In this document: positions 9,236 through 17,859 of the stretch, piece by piece
How the letters are laid out: every line of letters begins with the position of its first letter
Position numbering within the stretch: position 1 is the first letter of the stretch
Source: Streptomyces lateritius
Lineage (GTDB): Bacteria; Actinomycetota; Actinomycetes; Streptomycetales; Streptomycetaceae
Direction: 5' to 3'
DNA: 64,000 nt
Assembly: GCF_014649715.1 (NCBI RefSeq)
Contig: NZ_BMTO01000005.1
Location: 332,214 to 396,213 of the forward strand
Made by a program: the position numbers and the translations under genes
The notes under the pieces: model-generated
The model's input: the letters and a program-made list of their open reading frames with translations, nothing else
Databases searched by the model: none
What the model was told of the DNA's origin: nothing

Positions 9236-9265
9236 TTGACCTTTAGGTTAGCTTTACCTTATTCC
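9236..9265 (+). promoter_or_regulatory. promoter with embedded iron box driving the iron transporter
   Basis: A TTGACC -35 hexamer (9236-9241) is followed 17 nt later by TTATTC (9259-9264). The spacer and -10 are occupied by TTAGGTTAGCTTTACCTTA (9243-9261), a near-perfect DmdR1/IdeR iron box. A further half-site extends it (CCTTATTCCTAAGG, 9257-9270). Binding of the iron-loaded repressor would block RNA polymerase directly, so the downstream fbp-like operon should be induced by iron starvation. Confidence 0.85.
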
Positions 9266-9344
9266 TAAGGCGTTCCGTAGATTTTCGGCCGCGGACGGCA
9301 GGCCTTCGCGGCCCTGTGCGTGGCACCGGTAGGAAGGCCCCCTG

Positions 9345-10364
9345 ATGCGACGCCCCCTGATTCGACGTCTCACCGCGTTCGCCGCGGCGGCGCTGCTCGT
9401 GCCCACGCTCGCGAGCTGCGGCAGTGACGAGGACGACGCCGGGCTCGTCATCTACTCGGGGCGCAACGAGAACCTCGTCAAGCCGCTCCTCGACGAGCTG
9501 GAGGAGGCCGTCGGCACCACCGTCGCCGTCCGCTACGGAGACAGCGCGGAGCTCTCCGCGCAGATCCTCGAAGAGGGCGACAGGACGAAGGCGGGCCTCT
9601 TCTTCTCGCAGGACGCCGGAGCGCTCGGCGCTCTCTCCAAGCAGGGCCGGCTGCAGAAGCTCCCCCCGGCCACCCTCAACCAGGTGGAGCCCGCCTTCCG
9701 TGGCTCGAACGGTGACTGGGTCGGTACCTCGGGCCGTGTGCGGGTGCTCGCGTACGACCCGAAGCAGGTCACGAAGGTGCCCGACAGCGTGCACGAGCTG
9801 GTGAAGCCGGAGTGGAAGGGCCGGATCGGCTTCGTCCCGACCAACGCCTCCTTCCAGTCGTTCGTCACCGGCATGCGCGTCCTGGAGGGCGACGAGGCCA
9901 CCCGCACCTGGCTCAAGGGCCTCAAGGCCAACGAGCCGAAGGCCTACGAGAACAACCTCAAGGTCATGGACGCCGTCGGGTCCGGCGAGGTCGCCCTCGG
10001 CCTGGTGAACCACTACTACTGGTACGAGCAGGTCGCCGAGAAGGGCGAGGACAAGGTCGGCGCGAAGATCCACTTCCTGCCGGGCGGCGACCCGGGCGCG
10101 CTCGTCAACACCGCCGGCGTAGGCATCGTCAAGGGCAGCGACCAGGCCGACGTAGCCCAGAAGGCCGTGGACTTCCTGCTCTCCAAGAAGGCGCAGACGT
10201 ACTTCGCCGACGAGACGAAGGAGTACCCGCTCGCCGCAGGCGTCACCACCACGACGAAGGGCCTGCCGCCCCTGAAGTCCCTGGACGCGCCCAAGATCGA
10301 CCTCGGCAAGCTGGAGTCCCTTCAGGAGACGCTGAAGATGCTCCAGGACGTCGGACTGGTCTGA
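9345..10364 (+). CDS. ferric iron ABC transporter substrate-binding lipoprotein (FbpA-like)
   Basis: A 339-residue lipoprotein that should bind Fe3+ (or a small ferric chelate) outside the membrane. The N-terminus is a lipoprotein signal with lipobox LASC (Cys25). The mature part starts LVIYSGRNENLVKPLLDELE, the hallmark of the FbpA/FutA/AfuA family of periplasmic iron binders, and ends with the tyrosine-rich lobe region (VNHYYWYEQV), where iron-coordinating tyrosines normally sit. ATG at 9345 follows a GGAAGG site. It is the first gene of an iron-box-controlled operon with permease and ATPase, 5 nt from the next start. Confidence 0.93.
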   Translation: MRRPLIRRLTAFAAAALLVPTLASCGSDEDDAGLVIYSGRNENLVKPLLDELEEAVGTTVAVRYGDSAELSAQILEEGDRTKAGLFFSQDAGALGALSKQGRLQKLPPATLNQVEPAFRGSNGDWVGTSGRVRVLAYDPKQVTKVPDSVHELVKPEWKGRIGFVPTNASFQSFVTGMRVLEGDEATRTWLKGLKANEPKAYENNLKVMDAVGSGEVALGLVNHYYWYEQVAEKGEDKVGAKIHFLPGGDPGALVNTAGVGIVKGSDQADVAQKAVDFLLSKKAQTYFADETKEYPLAAGVTTTTKGLPPLKSLDAPKIDLGKLESLQETLKMLQDVGLV

Positions 10365-10369
10365 GGGGA

Positions 10370-12034
10370 ATGAGACCCGAGCCCTCGAAGGAGCGCGACG
10401 GCCGCCGCCCGGCCGGCCTCGCGGCGACGGACCCCGGGACGGCCGCCGCCGAGGCGGCCGTCCCCGGACCGCCCCTCGGCCCGCCCGGTGCACGGACGCG
10501 GGGCGCACGGACGCAGGCGGGACGGGGCGTCCGGCGCCCGCCCGCGGTACTCGTCGTCCCGGCCTGCCTCGCCGCGCTCCTCGCGCTCCTGCCCCTCGGC
10601 TATCTGGCGGTCCGCGCCCTCGAGCGAGGCCCCGGCTTCGCCTGGGACGTCGTCGTCGGCGACCGCAGCGCCCAGCTGCTCGGCCGCAGCCTCGGGCTCG
10701 CCGCACTCGTCGTCGCCGTCTGCCTCGTCCTCGGCGTCTCCCTGGCCTGGCTGACCGTCCGCACGGCGCTCCCCGGCGCCCGCGCCTGGTCCGTCCTCGC
10801 GACCCTGCCGCTCGCCGTGCCCAGCTACGTGGCGGCGTTCACCTGGCTGTCCGCGTTCCCTGGACTCGCCGGCTTCTGGGGCGCCGCGCTCGCCCTGACC
10901 CTGGTGAGCTTCCCGTACGTCTATCTCCCCGTCACCGCCGCCCTGCGCGGCATCGATCCGGCGCAGGAGGAGGTGGCGCGCTCGCTCGGCCTCGGCCCGG
11001 TGCGGACCTTCGTACGGGTGATCCTGCCGCAGCTGCGGCACGCCGCCGCGGGCGGCGCGGTCCTGGTCGCGCTGTACGTGTTCTCCGACTTCGGCGCCGT
11101 TTCCCTGATGCGGTACGACACCTTCACCCGCGGCATCTACACCTCGTACCGCGCCAGCTTCGACCGCACCCCGGCCGCCGCGCTCAGCGTCGTCCTCGTC
11201 GTCATGACCGTGGCCCTCGTCTGGGCGGAGGGCCGCACGCGCGGTCGCGCCGGACAGGCGAGGACCGGGGCGGGCACGGCACGGCCCGCCGTGCCCCTGC
11301 CGCTCGGCCGTGGAACAGCACCGGCCCTGATCTGGTGCGCGGCGGTCGTCACCGTCGCCGTCGCCGCCCCGCTGGGCACCCTCGGCTACTGGCTGGCCGT
11401 CGGTTCGTCAGCCACCTGGGACCCGGCCGCCCTCGCCGACATCGCCGCCACCACGCTCGGCGTCGCCGCCGCGGGCGCCGCGCTGACCACCCTGCTCGCC
11501 CTGCCCGTCGGGGTGATCGCCGCCCGCCACCAGGGCCGGCTCGCCCGGCTCCTGGAACAGTCCGCGTACGCGGGTCACGCTCTGCCCGGCATCACCGTCG
11601 CGCTCTCCCTCGTCTTCTTCGCGGTCCGCTACGCCGAGCCCGTCTACCAGGAGCTGCCCCTGCTGGTCTGCGCGTACGCGGTGCTCTTCCTGCCCGTCGC
11701 GGTGGCGGCGACCCGGGCCGCCGTCCTCCAGGCGCCGCCCGTCCTGGAGGACGTGGCGCGCTCGCTCGGCCGCTCCCCGCTGCGGGTCCTGCGCGAAGTG
11801 ACGGTCCCGCTGGCCGCGCCGGGCGTGGCGGCCGGCGCCGCGCTCACCTTCGTGGTGTGTATGAAGGAGCTGCCGGCGACGCTGCTGCTGCGCCCCACCG
11901 GCATGGACACCCTCGCCACCCGGCTGTGGACCGAGACCGGTTCCGGTTCGTTCGCCGCGGCCGCGCCCTACGCCGCCACGCTGATCCTGCTCGCCGCCGT
12001 CCCCTCGTACCTCCTCGGGAGACACCGCACATGA
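10370..12034 (+). CDS. ferric iron ABC transporter permease (FbpB-like, fused two-domain)
   Basis: A 554-residue inner-membrane permease with two tandem BPD_transp_1 units, the usual layout of FbpB/SfuB. Each unit carries an EAA loop that contacts the ATPase: EEVARSLGLGPVRTFVRVILP (first half) and LEDVARSLGRSPLRVLREVTV (second half). The first about 60 residues are a cytosolic, Arg/Pro/Gly-rich extension before the first membrane helix, longer than in most homologues. The ATG at 10370 sits 5 nt after the lipoprotein gene stop with GAGGGG close by. It overlaps the ATPase start as ATGA, so the three proteins should be made in a coordinated ratio. Confidence 0.92.
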   Translation: MRPEPSKERDGRRPAGLAATDPGTAAAEAAVPGPPLGPPGARTRGARTQAGRGVRRPPAVLVVPACLAALLALLPLGYLAVRALERGPGFAWDVVVGDRSAQLLGRSLGLAALVVAVCLVLGVSLAWLTVRTALPGARAWSVLATLPLAVPSYVAAFTWLSAFPGLAGFWGAALALTLVSFPYVYLPVTAALRGIDPAQEEVARSLGLGPVRTFVRVILPQLRHAAAGGAVLVALYVFSDFGAVSLMRYDTFTRGIYTSYRASFDRTPAAALSVVLVVMTVALVWAEGRTRGRAGQARTGAGTARPAVPLPLGRGTAPALIWCAAVVTVAVAAPLGTLGYWLAVGSSATWDPAALADIAATTLGVAAAGAALTTLLALPVGVIAARHQGRLARLLEQSAYAGHALPGITVALSLVFFAVRYAEPVYQELPLLVCAYAVLFLPVAVAATRAAVLQAPPVLEDVARSLGRSPLRVLREVTVPLAAPGVAAGAALTFVVCMKELPATLLLRPTGMDTLATRLWTETGSGSFAAAAPYAATLILLAAVPSYLLGRHRT

Positions 12035-13098
12035 CCGACCTGCAGATCTCCGGGGTGTCGAAGGCGTACGGCTCCACGACCGGCGCCCCCCGCGTCCTGG
12101 ACGGGCTCGACCTGAGCGTGCCGGGCGGCTCGTTCGCCGCGCTGCTCGGCCCCTCCGGTTGCGGCAAGACGACACTCCTGCGGATCGTCGCCGGGTTCCT
12201 GCGCCCGGACGCGGGCACGGTCACGGTCGGCGGGCGCACCCTGGCCGGCCCTGGCACGCACGTGCCGCCCGAGCGCCGGCGCGTCGGCATCGTCCCCCAG
12301 GAGGGCGCGCTCTTCCCGCACCTCAGCGTCGCCCGGAACGTGGCCTTCGGGCTCTTTGGACAAGGACACGGAGAGGGACGCGGACAGGACCGGGCAGGCC
12401 GCCGCGACCGTACGGAGCGGATGCTGGAGCTCGTCGGGCTCGGCGGCTACGGCGACCGGATGCCGCACGAACTCTCCGGCGGCCAGCAGCAGCGGGTCGC
12501 TCTCGCCAGGGCCCTCGCGCCGGGGCCCCAGCTGGTGCTGCTCGACGAGCCGTTCAACGCCCTCGACAGCGCCCTGCGCGCGGGCGTGCGCGCGGACGTC
12601 CGCGCGGCGCTGAAGGCCACCGGAGCCACCGCCCTGCTGGTCACCCACGACCAGCAGGAGGCACTCTCGACCGCCGACCTCGTCGCGGTCGTCCGCGACG
12701 GCCGGGTGGCCCAGTGCGCCACCCCGCAGGAGCTCTACCGACACCCCGCCGACCCCTGGGTCGCCGGTTTCGTCGGTGACGCGGTCCTCCTGCCCGGCAC
12801 GGTCGCCGACGGCGCCGCCGACACCGCCCTCGGCCGCCTCCCGCTGGCCGGCGAACACGCCCCGGCCCGGGGGACGGTGCTCCTCCGCCCCGAACAACTG
12901 CGACTCGTGGCGCCGGAATCGGCACCCGCGCACGGCACCGTGACAGAGGTCAGCTTCCACGGTCACGACGCCATGGTCACCGTCGCCGTCGACGGCGTGG
13001 CCACCCCGGTCGACGTCCGCGTCGCCGGCACCGTCACGGTGCGACCCGGCGACCGTACCGGCGTGGCCGTCACGGGCGCGGCGACGCTGCATCCCTGA
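12031..13098 (+). CDS. ferric iron ABC transporter ATP-binding protein (FbpC-like)
   Basis: A 355-residue ATPase. Walker A is GPSGCGKTT, Q-loop VGIVPQEGALFPHL, signature LSGGQQQRVALARAL, Walker B LVLLDEPFNAL and H-loop VTHDQQEAL. The C-terminal about 100 residues form a TOBE-type regulatory domain (LLRPEQLRLV...VAVDGVATPVDVRV), as in FbpC/PotA-like importers. A 15-20 residue Gly/Arg-rich insertion (GQGHGEGRGQDRAGRR) lies between the Q-loop and signature. It is translationally coupled to the permease (ATGA) and ends the iron-regulated operon; the next gene is convergent. Confidence 0.95.
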   Translation: MTDLQISGVSKAYGSTTGAPRVLDGLDLSVPGGSFAALLGPSGCGKTTLLRIVAGFLRPDAGTVTVGGRTLAGPGTHVPPERRRVGIVPQEGALFPHLSVARNVAFGLFGQGHGEGRGQDRAGRRDRTERMLELVGLGGYGDRMPHELSGGQQQRVALARALAPGPQLVLLDEPFNALDSALRAGVRADVRAALKATGATALLVTHDQQEALSTADLVAVVRDGRVAQCATPQELYRHPADPWVAGFVGDAVLLPGTVADGAADTALGRLPLAGEHAPARGTVLLRPEQLRLVAPESAPAHGTVTEVSFHGHDAMVTVAVDGVATPVDVRVAGTVTVRPGDRTGVAVTGAATLHP

Positions 13099-13185
13099 AC
13101 ACCACTACTTCGACCCGCGGGGCCCGGGCCGGGACGGCTCGTACACGGCCCGGTGCGCGCCGAGCGCCGGAGCACCGCCCGCCGG

Positions 13186-14109
13186 TCACGCCCTCGCCGC
13201 CGCCTCTGCTGTCGCCGCCGCGTAGTCGGCGAGGGTGCGGTGCGCCGTCCACCCCTGGGCCTGCGCCCTGGACACGTCGAGGACGACGGTGTGGGCGAGC
13301 TGGTCGACGGCGTACCGGGTCAGCGGCGGCTCGGCGTACGGCCGTAGGCGGGACAGGGCCTCCGTCGCCACGGCGGCGGTCCGCGCCACGGACAGGGGGA
13401 GGTGGCCGAGCCGCGCCCGCACCCCATGGGCCCGCAGAACCGTCCGTACCGCCTCGTCACGCTGGTACGGCACCGGGTCGGCGATGTTGTACGCCCCTGG
13501 CGGCCAGCCCCCGGCCGCCAGGCAGGCGTCCGCCAGGTTCTCCACGGCGGTCAGGCTCAGCCGGACGTCACGGCCCGGCAGCAGCAACACGCCCCCGCGG
13601 ACCCGCGCCAGCAGCCGGGGCACCAGGTGCGGATCGCCGGGCCCGTAGACCGCGCGGGGGCGGATCACCACCGCCCCGGCCGCGAGCGCGAGCGCCTCGC
13701 CCGCCGCCTTCGTACGGCCGTAGGCGTTCAACTGCCCGCGCACCGGATGCTCCTCGGTGATCCGGGCGCGGCCGGGGCCGGGGGCGTACACACTCGCGCT
13801 GCTCACCCAGACGACCGGGCGGCCCGCGGCCGCCTTCAGCAACCGTGCGGTGCCGTCGACGTTCACGGCCCGCATCGTGGCCTCGGCCGGTGACCCGGGG
13901 ACCGGATCGCCGACGGCCGCCGCGCAGTGCACGACGAGGTCGGCGCCCGCCAGCTCCGGCACGGCGCTCCCGGCGTCCCAGGGGATGTGCCGGCCCACCG
14001 GCCCGGGCCGGCGCCCCACGCACAGCACCTGCGCGCCGCGCGCCGCGGCGAGCGCGGCGACATGGGAGCCGCAGAAGCCACTGGCGCCGGTCACGGCGAT
14101 GGTCCTCAT
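13186..14109 (-). CDS. NAD(P)-dependent epimerase/dehydrogenase of extended SDR type (OleD/3beta-HSD-like)
   Basis: A 307-residue oxidoreductase. TGASGFCGSHVAAL (7-20) binds the nucleotide and the catalytic pair is Y130-x3-K134 in AYGRTKAAGEA, after WVSSASVYAP. The fold is the 3beta-HSD/epimerase branch that includes OleD and LstD, which reduce the 2-alkyl-3-ketoacid made by OleA to a beta-hydroxy acid. It is the last gene of a five-gene operon headed by an OleA-like ketosynthase and overlaps the P450 gene as ATGA. I therefore infer a ketone/beta-keto acid reduction step. Sugar-nucleotide epimerase activity cannot be excluded by sequence alone. Confidence 0.8.
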   Translation of the reverse strand: MRTIAVTGASGFCGSHVAALAAARGAQVLCVGRRPGPVGRHIPWDAGSAVPELAGADLVVHCAAAVGDPVPGSPAEATMRAVNVDGTARLLKAAAGRPVVWVSSASVYAPGPGRARITEEHPVRGQLNAYGRTKAAGEALALAAGAVVIRPRAVYGPGDPHLVPRLLARVRGGVLLLPGRDVRLSLTAVENLADACLAAGGWPPGAYNIADPVPYQRDEAVRTVLRAHGVRARLGHLPLSVARTAAVATEALSRLRPYAEPPLTRYAVDQLAHTVVLDVSRAQAQGWTAHRTLADYAAATAEAAARA

Positions 14110-15581
14110 GCACCTCTCCGTCCGTATCCGGATCCGTCATCGGCGCCCGTCCGGTCGGCGGCCGCGCGGAGTGTCAGGCTGCGCCAGCCCGGCAGCGCCG
14201 CCCGCCGGTCCACGCGGGCCCGGACCACGACCGGGCGGTACGGGGCGAGTGCGGCGAGCACGTCGTCCAGTTGCGCGCGCGCCAGCGCCGCGCCGGGGCA
14301 GGCGTGCGGACCCGCTCCGAAGACGAGGTGGGCGACCGAGGGCGGCGCCGGACGCCGGGCGTCCGGCGCATCGCGGTACGCCCCCACGGCGTGGCGTGCC
14401 ACCAGCAACAACCGGTCACCCGCCCGCACCCGGCAGCCGCCGAGCCCGGAGTCGGCGGCGGCCACGCGTGGCAGCAGCGGCGAGGGCGCGGTGACCCGGA
14501 ACAGTTCCGAGACGAGGGACGGCCGCAGGCGTTCGTCCTCGGCCTGCTCCCACCACCCGGCGTCCGCGCACCAGGCCGCGGCGCGCGGCAGCGCGGCGAC
14601 CGTCGTGTTGACCGCGGCGACGACGAGCATGGCCCGCAGCCCCGCCTCCTCACCGCTCGCGCCGGTCTCCCCGCCTGCGAGCAGGGCCTCCAGCCGGGCC
14701 GTGGCCTCGGCAGCGTGCCGCGCGGAGCCGGGCGGGCGGGGGCCGGGCAGATGGTCCCGGACGGCGGCCGCCGCCGCATCGCCGGCCGCCCGTGCGACGG
14801 CGACCGGATCGGCCGTCGTGTCCAGCAACGCGCACACGGTCTCCCCCGCCAACTCCCGCGCAAGCGGTACGAGATCGACGGCACGGCCCTCGCCGAGCGG
14901 CGCGAGCCCCCGGGCGAGCACCGACCGCCAGACCGGACGCAGCCGCGTCACCCCGGCGGCGCCCAGGTCTCCCGCGACGGCCCGCCGGCTCTCACGGTGA
15001 CCGGCTCCGTCCTGGTCGAACAGCATGCCGCCACCGCCCAGTTCGCGAGCCGCGCCCCCGGTGGTCCCGGCGGCGGTCCGGTCCAGGGGGATGCGGGTGA
15101 GCGCCCGGCGGTACGGCTCGGAGCCGCTCACCAGCACCGTGCGCCCGATGCGGACCACGGGCCGACGGCGCACCGCGGCGAGCAGCGCGAACAGCAGCGG
15201 ATGCGACCGCGTGTACACGCGCCGGTCCCGGCGGCGTGCCGCACGGACGGCGGGCGTCATCGGACGCACGGGCAGCGGGCCGGGCACCGGCACAGGCGTC
15301 GGCTCCTCCGTCACTTCATCGGTCACGGGCTCCGCGGGGCGGGGAGAGAGGGCTCTCGCGGAGGCGGAGCCACAGCCGCCCACGGACGCCGAACCCGCCC
15401 CGGTTCCCGGCCTGGATCCCGGCCCGGTTCCCGCCGCGGGCGTCGTGGTTCCCGCCCCGGATCCCGCCCCGGGTCGTTCCGCGGGGCAGCCGGTGGTGGC
15501 GTCGGCGCCGGCAGGCGGCACCGCTGCCGGCGACGCTGTGCTCGAAGGCAAGCGCGGAGCCGTACTCGGATCAGAGGTCAT
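14106..15581 (-). CDS. cytochrome P450 with long disordered N-terminus
   Basis: A 491-residue P450. The heme loop is FGAGPHACPG with the thiolate at Cys428, and the K-helix ExxR is E359-LF-R362. The I-helix reads VVAAVNTTVAAL (about 320-331), keeping a TT pair but lacking the normal acidic (E/D)TT and AG, so oxygen activation may be modified. The first about 105 residues are a Pro/Gly/Ala/Ser/Thr-rich tail with no membrane helix, unusual for soluble bacterial P450s, which normally start near the A-helix (here about residue 115). An internal start near MTPAVRAARR (108) would give a standard size but lacks support. It overlaps both neighbours by 4 nt. It probably oxidises the product of the ketosynthase/ligase/reductase pathway. 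Confidence 0.85.
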   Translation of the reverse strand: MTSDPSTAPRLPSSTASPAAVPPAGADATTGCPAERPGAGSGAGTTTPAAGTGPGSRPGTGAGSASVGGCGSASARALSPRPAEPVTDEVTEEPTPVPVPGPLPVRPMTPAVRAARRRDRRVYTRSHPLLFALLAAVRRRPVVRIGRTVLVSGSEPYRRALTRIPLDRTAAGTTGGAARELGGGGMLFDQDGAGHRESRRAVAGDLGAAGVTRLRPVWRSVLARGLAPLGEGRAVDLVPLARELAGETVCALLDTTADPVAVARAAGDAAAAAVRDHLPGPRPPGSARHAAEATARLEALLAGGETGASGEEAGLRAMLVVAAVNTTVAALPRAAAWCADAGWWEQAEDERLRPSLVSELFRVTAPSPLLPRVAAADSGLGGCRVRAGDRLLLVARHAVGAYRDAPDARRPAPPSVAHLVFGAGPHACPGAALARAQLDDVLAALAPYRPVVVRARVDRRAALPGWRSLTLRAAADRTGADDGSGYGRRGA

Positions 15582-17119
15582 CGGCCCCGGCCTCCCGCCC
15601 GCTCCGCCGTTAGCCGCACGGCCGCCAGGGCCGCCGTGGCCGCGCGATCCGGCTTCAGCGAGCGGCCCGAGAGCGGGATGTCGGCGAACAGCAGCGCGTC
15701 CGGCCGGGCGCCGCCCATGCGCTCCAGCGGTGCGGCGAGCGCTGCGCGCACCCGGGCGCGGTCCGCTCCCCGGCGCGGCTGGACGACGGCGACCAGCCGT
15801 TCGTCACCGTCCCCCGCGGGAACCCCCACCAGCAGCGCCAGTTCGACGCCGGCCACGTGCAGGGCGGGTTCGTACAGACCCGGGTAGATGTTCTCCGCCC
15901 GCCTGAGCACCATGTCCTTGCAGCGTCCCTCGAGCACGATCCGCCCGTTCTCCAGGCGCGCCCGGTCGCCGGTGTCGACCCAGGGATCGGCCGCCTCTCC
16001 GAGGTAGCGGTCCCGGACCGCCGGGCCCGACAGCAGCAGTTGGCCCGCCGGCCCGGTCTTGGCCTCGACGCCGGGCAGGGGCGCGCCGACCAGGTCGCCG
16101 TCCGAGGCGAAGGCGGCCTTGTCCGCCTGTTCGACGGCGGCGGCGGGGAACAGTTCGGTGAGCGCGTACACCCCCCACGCCTCGTCCGCTCCCGCCTCCT
16201 TGACCCGGGTGAGCAGGCCGGCGCTCGCCGGGGCGGAGCCGGTCCACACGCGCCCGGTGAACCGGGCGTTCTCGGCCAGCGCCGCACGGAGGTGAGGTGG
16301 TGTCAGATACGTGGCTTGAGGGGAAAGCCGGCGCATCTGCCTCGCCAGGACGCGGGGCGAGCGGGCGGGCAACGCGACCGGCGCGCCGCTCGCCAGGGAG
16401 GGGACGAGGACGAAGAACGTCCCGCCGAGGACCGGTCGTCCCGGCTCGGGCCGCACCAGATCCGTCACTGTGGCCATGCCGGCGGCGAGCGAGGACCGGG
16501 TGTGGACCACGGCACGCGGCAGCGAGGTGGTGCCCGAGGTGAAGACGATGACCGCGTCGCCGTCCTCGTCCACCGGACGCGGCAGCCCCAAGGCTCCGGA
16601 CGCGAGCCCAGCCCCGCGGCCGCCCCCGGACAAGGACCTCGTCCTCGCCCCGGCCTCCAGCGCGGGCGCGGAACCGGGCAGCCTCCGCCCCACCGTGGCC
16701 ACCGGGCCGCCCAGTTCCCCGAGGTCCGGCAGCGCGAGGCGGACCCGGCGAGCGAGCGGCCGGGCCCAGCCGGCGACCGCCTGTGCCGCGGCGTCGGCCA
16801 GGACGAGGTCCGGGCGCGCCAGCGCGAGCCGGGCGCGCAGCACATCGGGGCCCGCCCCGGGGTCGAGGACCGCGACCCGCACACCGAGCCGGTGCGCGGC
16901 CAGCATCACGGCCAGCGCCCGCGGCCCCGGCCGGACCGCGACCCCGACCGTGGCACCGCGCTCGACGCCGCGCGCGTGCAGGGCGACCGCGTACCGGTCG
17001 GCGAGATCCGCGAGTTCGCCGCAGGTCGCCCTGGTACGTACGGCGCCGGTGCGGGTGGTGCCGAGGACGGCGGGGCGGCCGGGGATCGACCGCAGGGTGT
17101 GGGCGAGAGCGTCGAGCAT
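15578..17119 (-). CDS. class I adenylate-forming enzyme (OleC-like / fatty acyl-AMP ligase)
   Basis: A 513-residue ANL-superfamily enzyme. The phosphate loop is FTSGTTSLPRAVV (193-205), with Arg in place of the usual Lys. Later motifs are VYALTE, VDTGDRARLENGRIVLEGR, RRAENIYPGLYE and a late lysine in RSLKPDR. In this operon (OleA-like KSIII, OleD-like reductase) it takes the position of OleC/LstC, which adenylates a beta-hydroxy acid and closes it to a beta-lactone. A plain fatty-acid CoA ligase is the alternative. The start at 17119 overlaps the glycosyltransferase stop as TGATG. The larger open frame upstream of this start is out-of-frame glycosyltransferase sequence. Confidence 0.82.
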   Translation of the reverse strand: MLDALAHTLRSIPGRPAVLGTTRTGAVRTRATCGELADLADRYAVALHARGVERGATVGVAVRPGPRALAVMLAAHRLGVRVAVLDPGAGPDVLRARLALARPDLVLADAAAQAVAGWARPLARRVRLALPDLGELGGPVATVGRRLPGSAPALEAGARTRSLSGGGRGAGLASGALGLPRPVDEDGDAVIVFTSGTTSLPRAVVHTRSSLAAGMATVTDLVRPEPGRPVLGGTFFVLVPSLASGAPVALPARSPRVLARQMRRLSPQATYLTPPHLRAALAENARFTGRVWTGSAPASAGLLTRVKEAGADEAWGVYALTELFPAAAVEQADKAAFASDGDLVGAPLPGVEAKTGPAGQLLLSGPAVRDRYLGEAADPWVDTGDRARLENGRIVLEGRCKDMVLRRAENIYPGLYEPALHVAGVELALLVGVPAGDGDERLVAVVQPRRGADRARVRAALAAPLERMGGARPDALLFADIPLSGRSLKPDRAATAALAAVRLTAERAGGRGR

Positions 17120-17859
17120 CAGCGCGGGTCCTCCCCGTGACGCCCCGGGCCCTTGTCGAGGTACCAGCGGGCGGTTCCGACGATTCCGTAGGCGCGCAGG
17201 CGCCGGGTCGAGTTCTCCACGACCATGTCCCGCGCGTGCGTGATGGCGGTGGTGTGGCGCCGCACCCGGTTCAGGAAGAGCCGGTCGGTGGGGGAGGGGC
17301 GGCGGGGCATCCCGCCGACCGCCTCGTACAGACGGGCCGTGATCGCCATGTTGTTGCCCGCGTGCATCCGGTACGGAGCGAGGTAACCGTGCCGACGCCG
17401 GTGCGCGGGGCGGATCCGCCCGAAGAACGCGGCGGTGGCGACGAGCGTACGGAACACGGCGCGGCCGAGCGGGCCGTGCTCGTCGCGGCGGGCGTCGATC
17501 CGCCCGCACACGAGGCCCGCCCCGCCGTGCAGCGCGGCGCGGGCCGCCGCCGTCCAGCCAGGGCGCGGCAGACAGTCGGCGTCGGTGCGGGCGAGCAGCG
17601 TGGCCCCGCGCCCGATCGCGTACCGGAAGCCGGTGTCGACTGCGCACCCCACCCCCTTGTCCCGCTCGTCGAGCACATGCACCGGGAACGGAGCGCGCTC
17701 CGCGAACGCGCGGGCGATTCCGGCGGTGTCGTCCTCCGACGCGTTGTCCACCACGACGAGGTGGAAGTCACGGTCCCGCTGCGCGGCGAGCGCCTCCAGG
17801 GTGTCGCCGATCCGCGCGGCCTCCTGGTGGGCCGGCACCACCACCCACAGCGCGCTCAT
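17119..17859 (-). CDS. family 2 glycosyltransferase
   Basis: A 246-residue GT-A fold enzyme: VVVPAHQEAARIGDTL at the N-terminus (nucleotide binding), VVDNASEDDT, and a DxD-type metal site TDAD (92-95) followed by CLPRPGW. No transmembrane segment is seen, so it should be cytosolic or peripheral. GT2 enzymes are not part of known ole or lst loci, so glycosylation of the hydrophobic product (or of a carrier lipid) would set this cluster apart. It is coupled on both sides: ATGA with the ketosynthase and TGATG with the ligase. Confidence 0.85.
   Translation of the reverse strand: MSALWVVVPAHQEAARIGDTLEALAAQRDRDFHLVVVDNASEDDTAGIARAFAERAPFPVHVLDERDKGVGCAVDTGFRYAIGRGATLLARTDADCLPRPGWTAAARAALHGGAGLVCGRIDARRDEHGPLGRAVFRTLVATAAFFGRIRPAHRRRHGYLAPYRMHAGNNMAITARLYEAVGGMPRRPSPTDRLFLNRVRRHTTAITHARDMVVENSTRRLRAYGIVGTARWYLDKGPGRHGEDPR

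Noticed and set aside
15578..17647. Longer ligase reading frame starting at 17647
   Set aside because: The first about 175 codons are out-of-frame glycosyltransferase sequence; the ligase begins at the ATG at 17119 overlapping that gene's stop.
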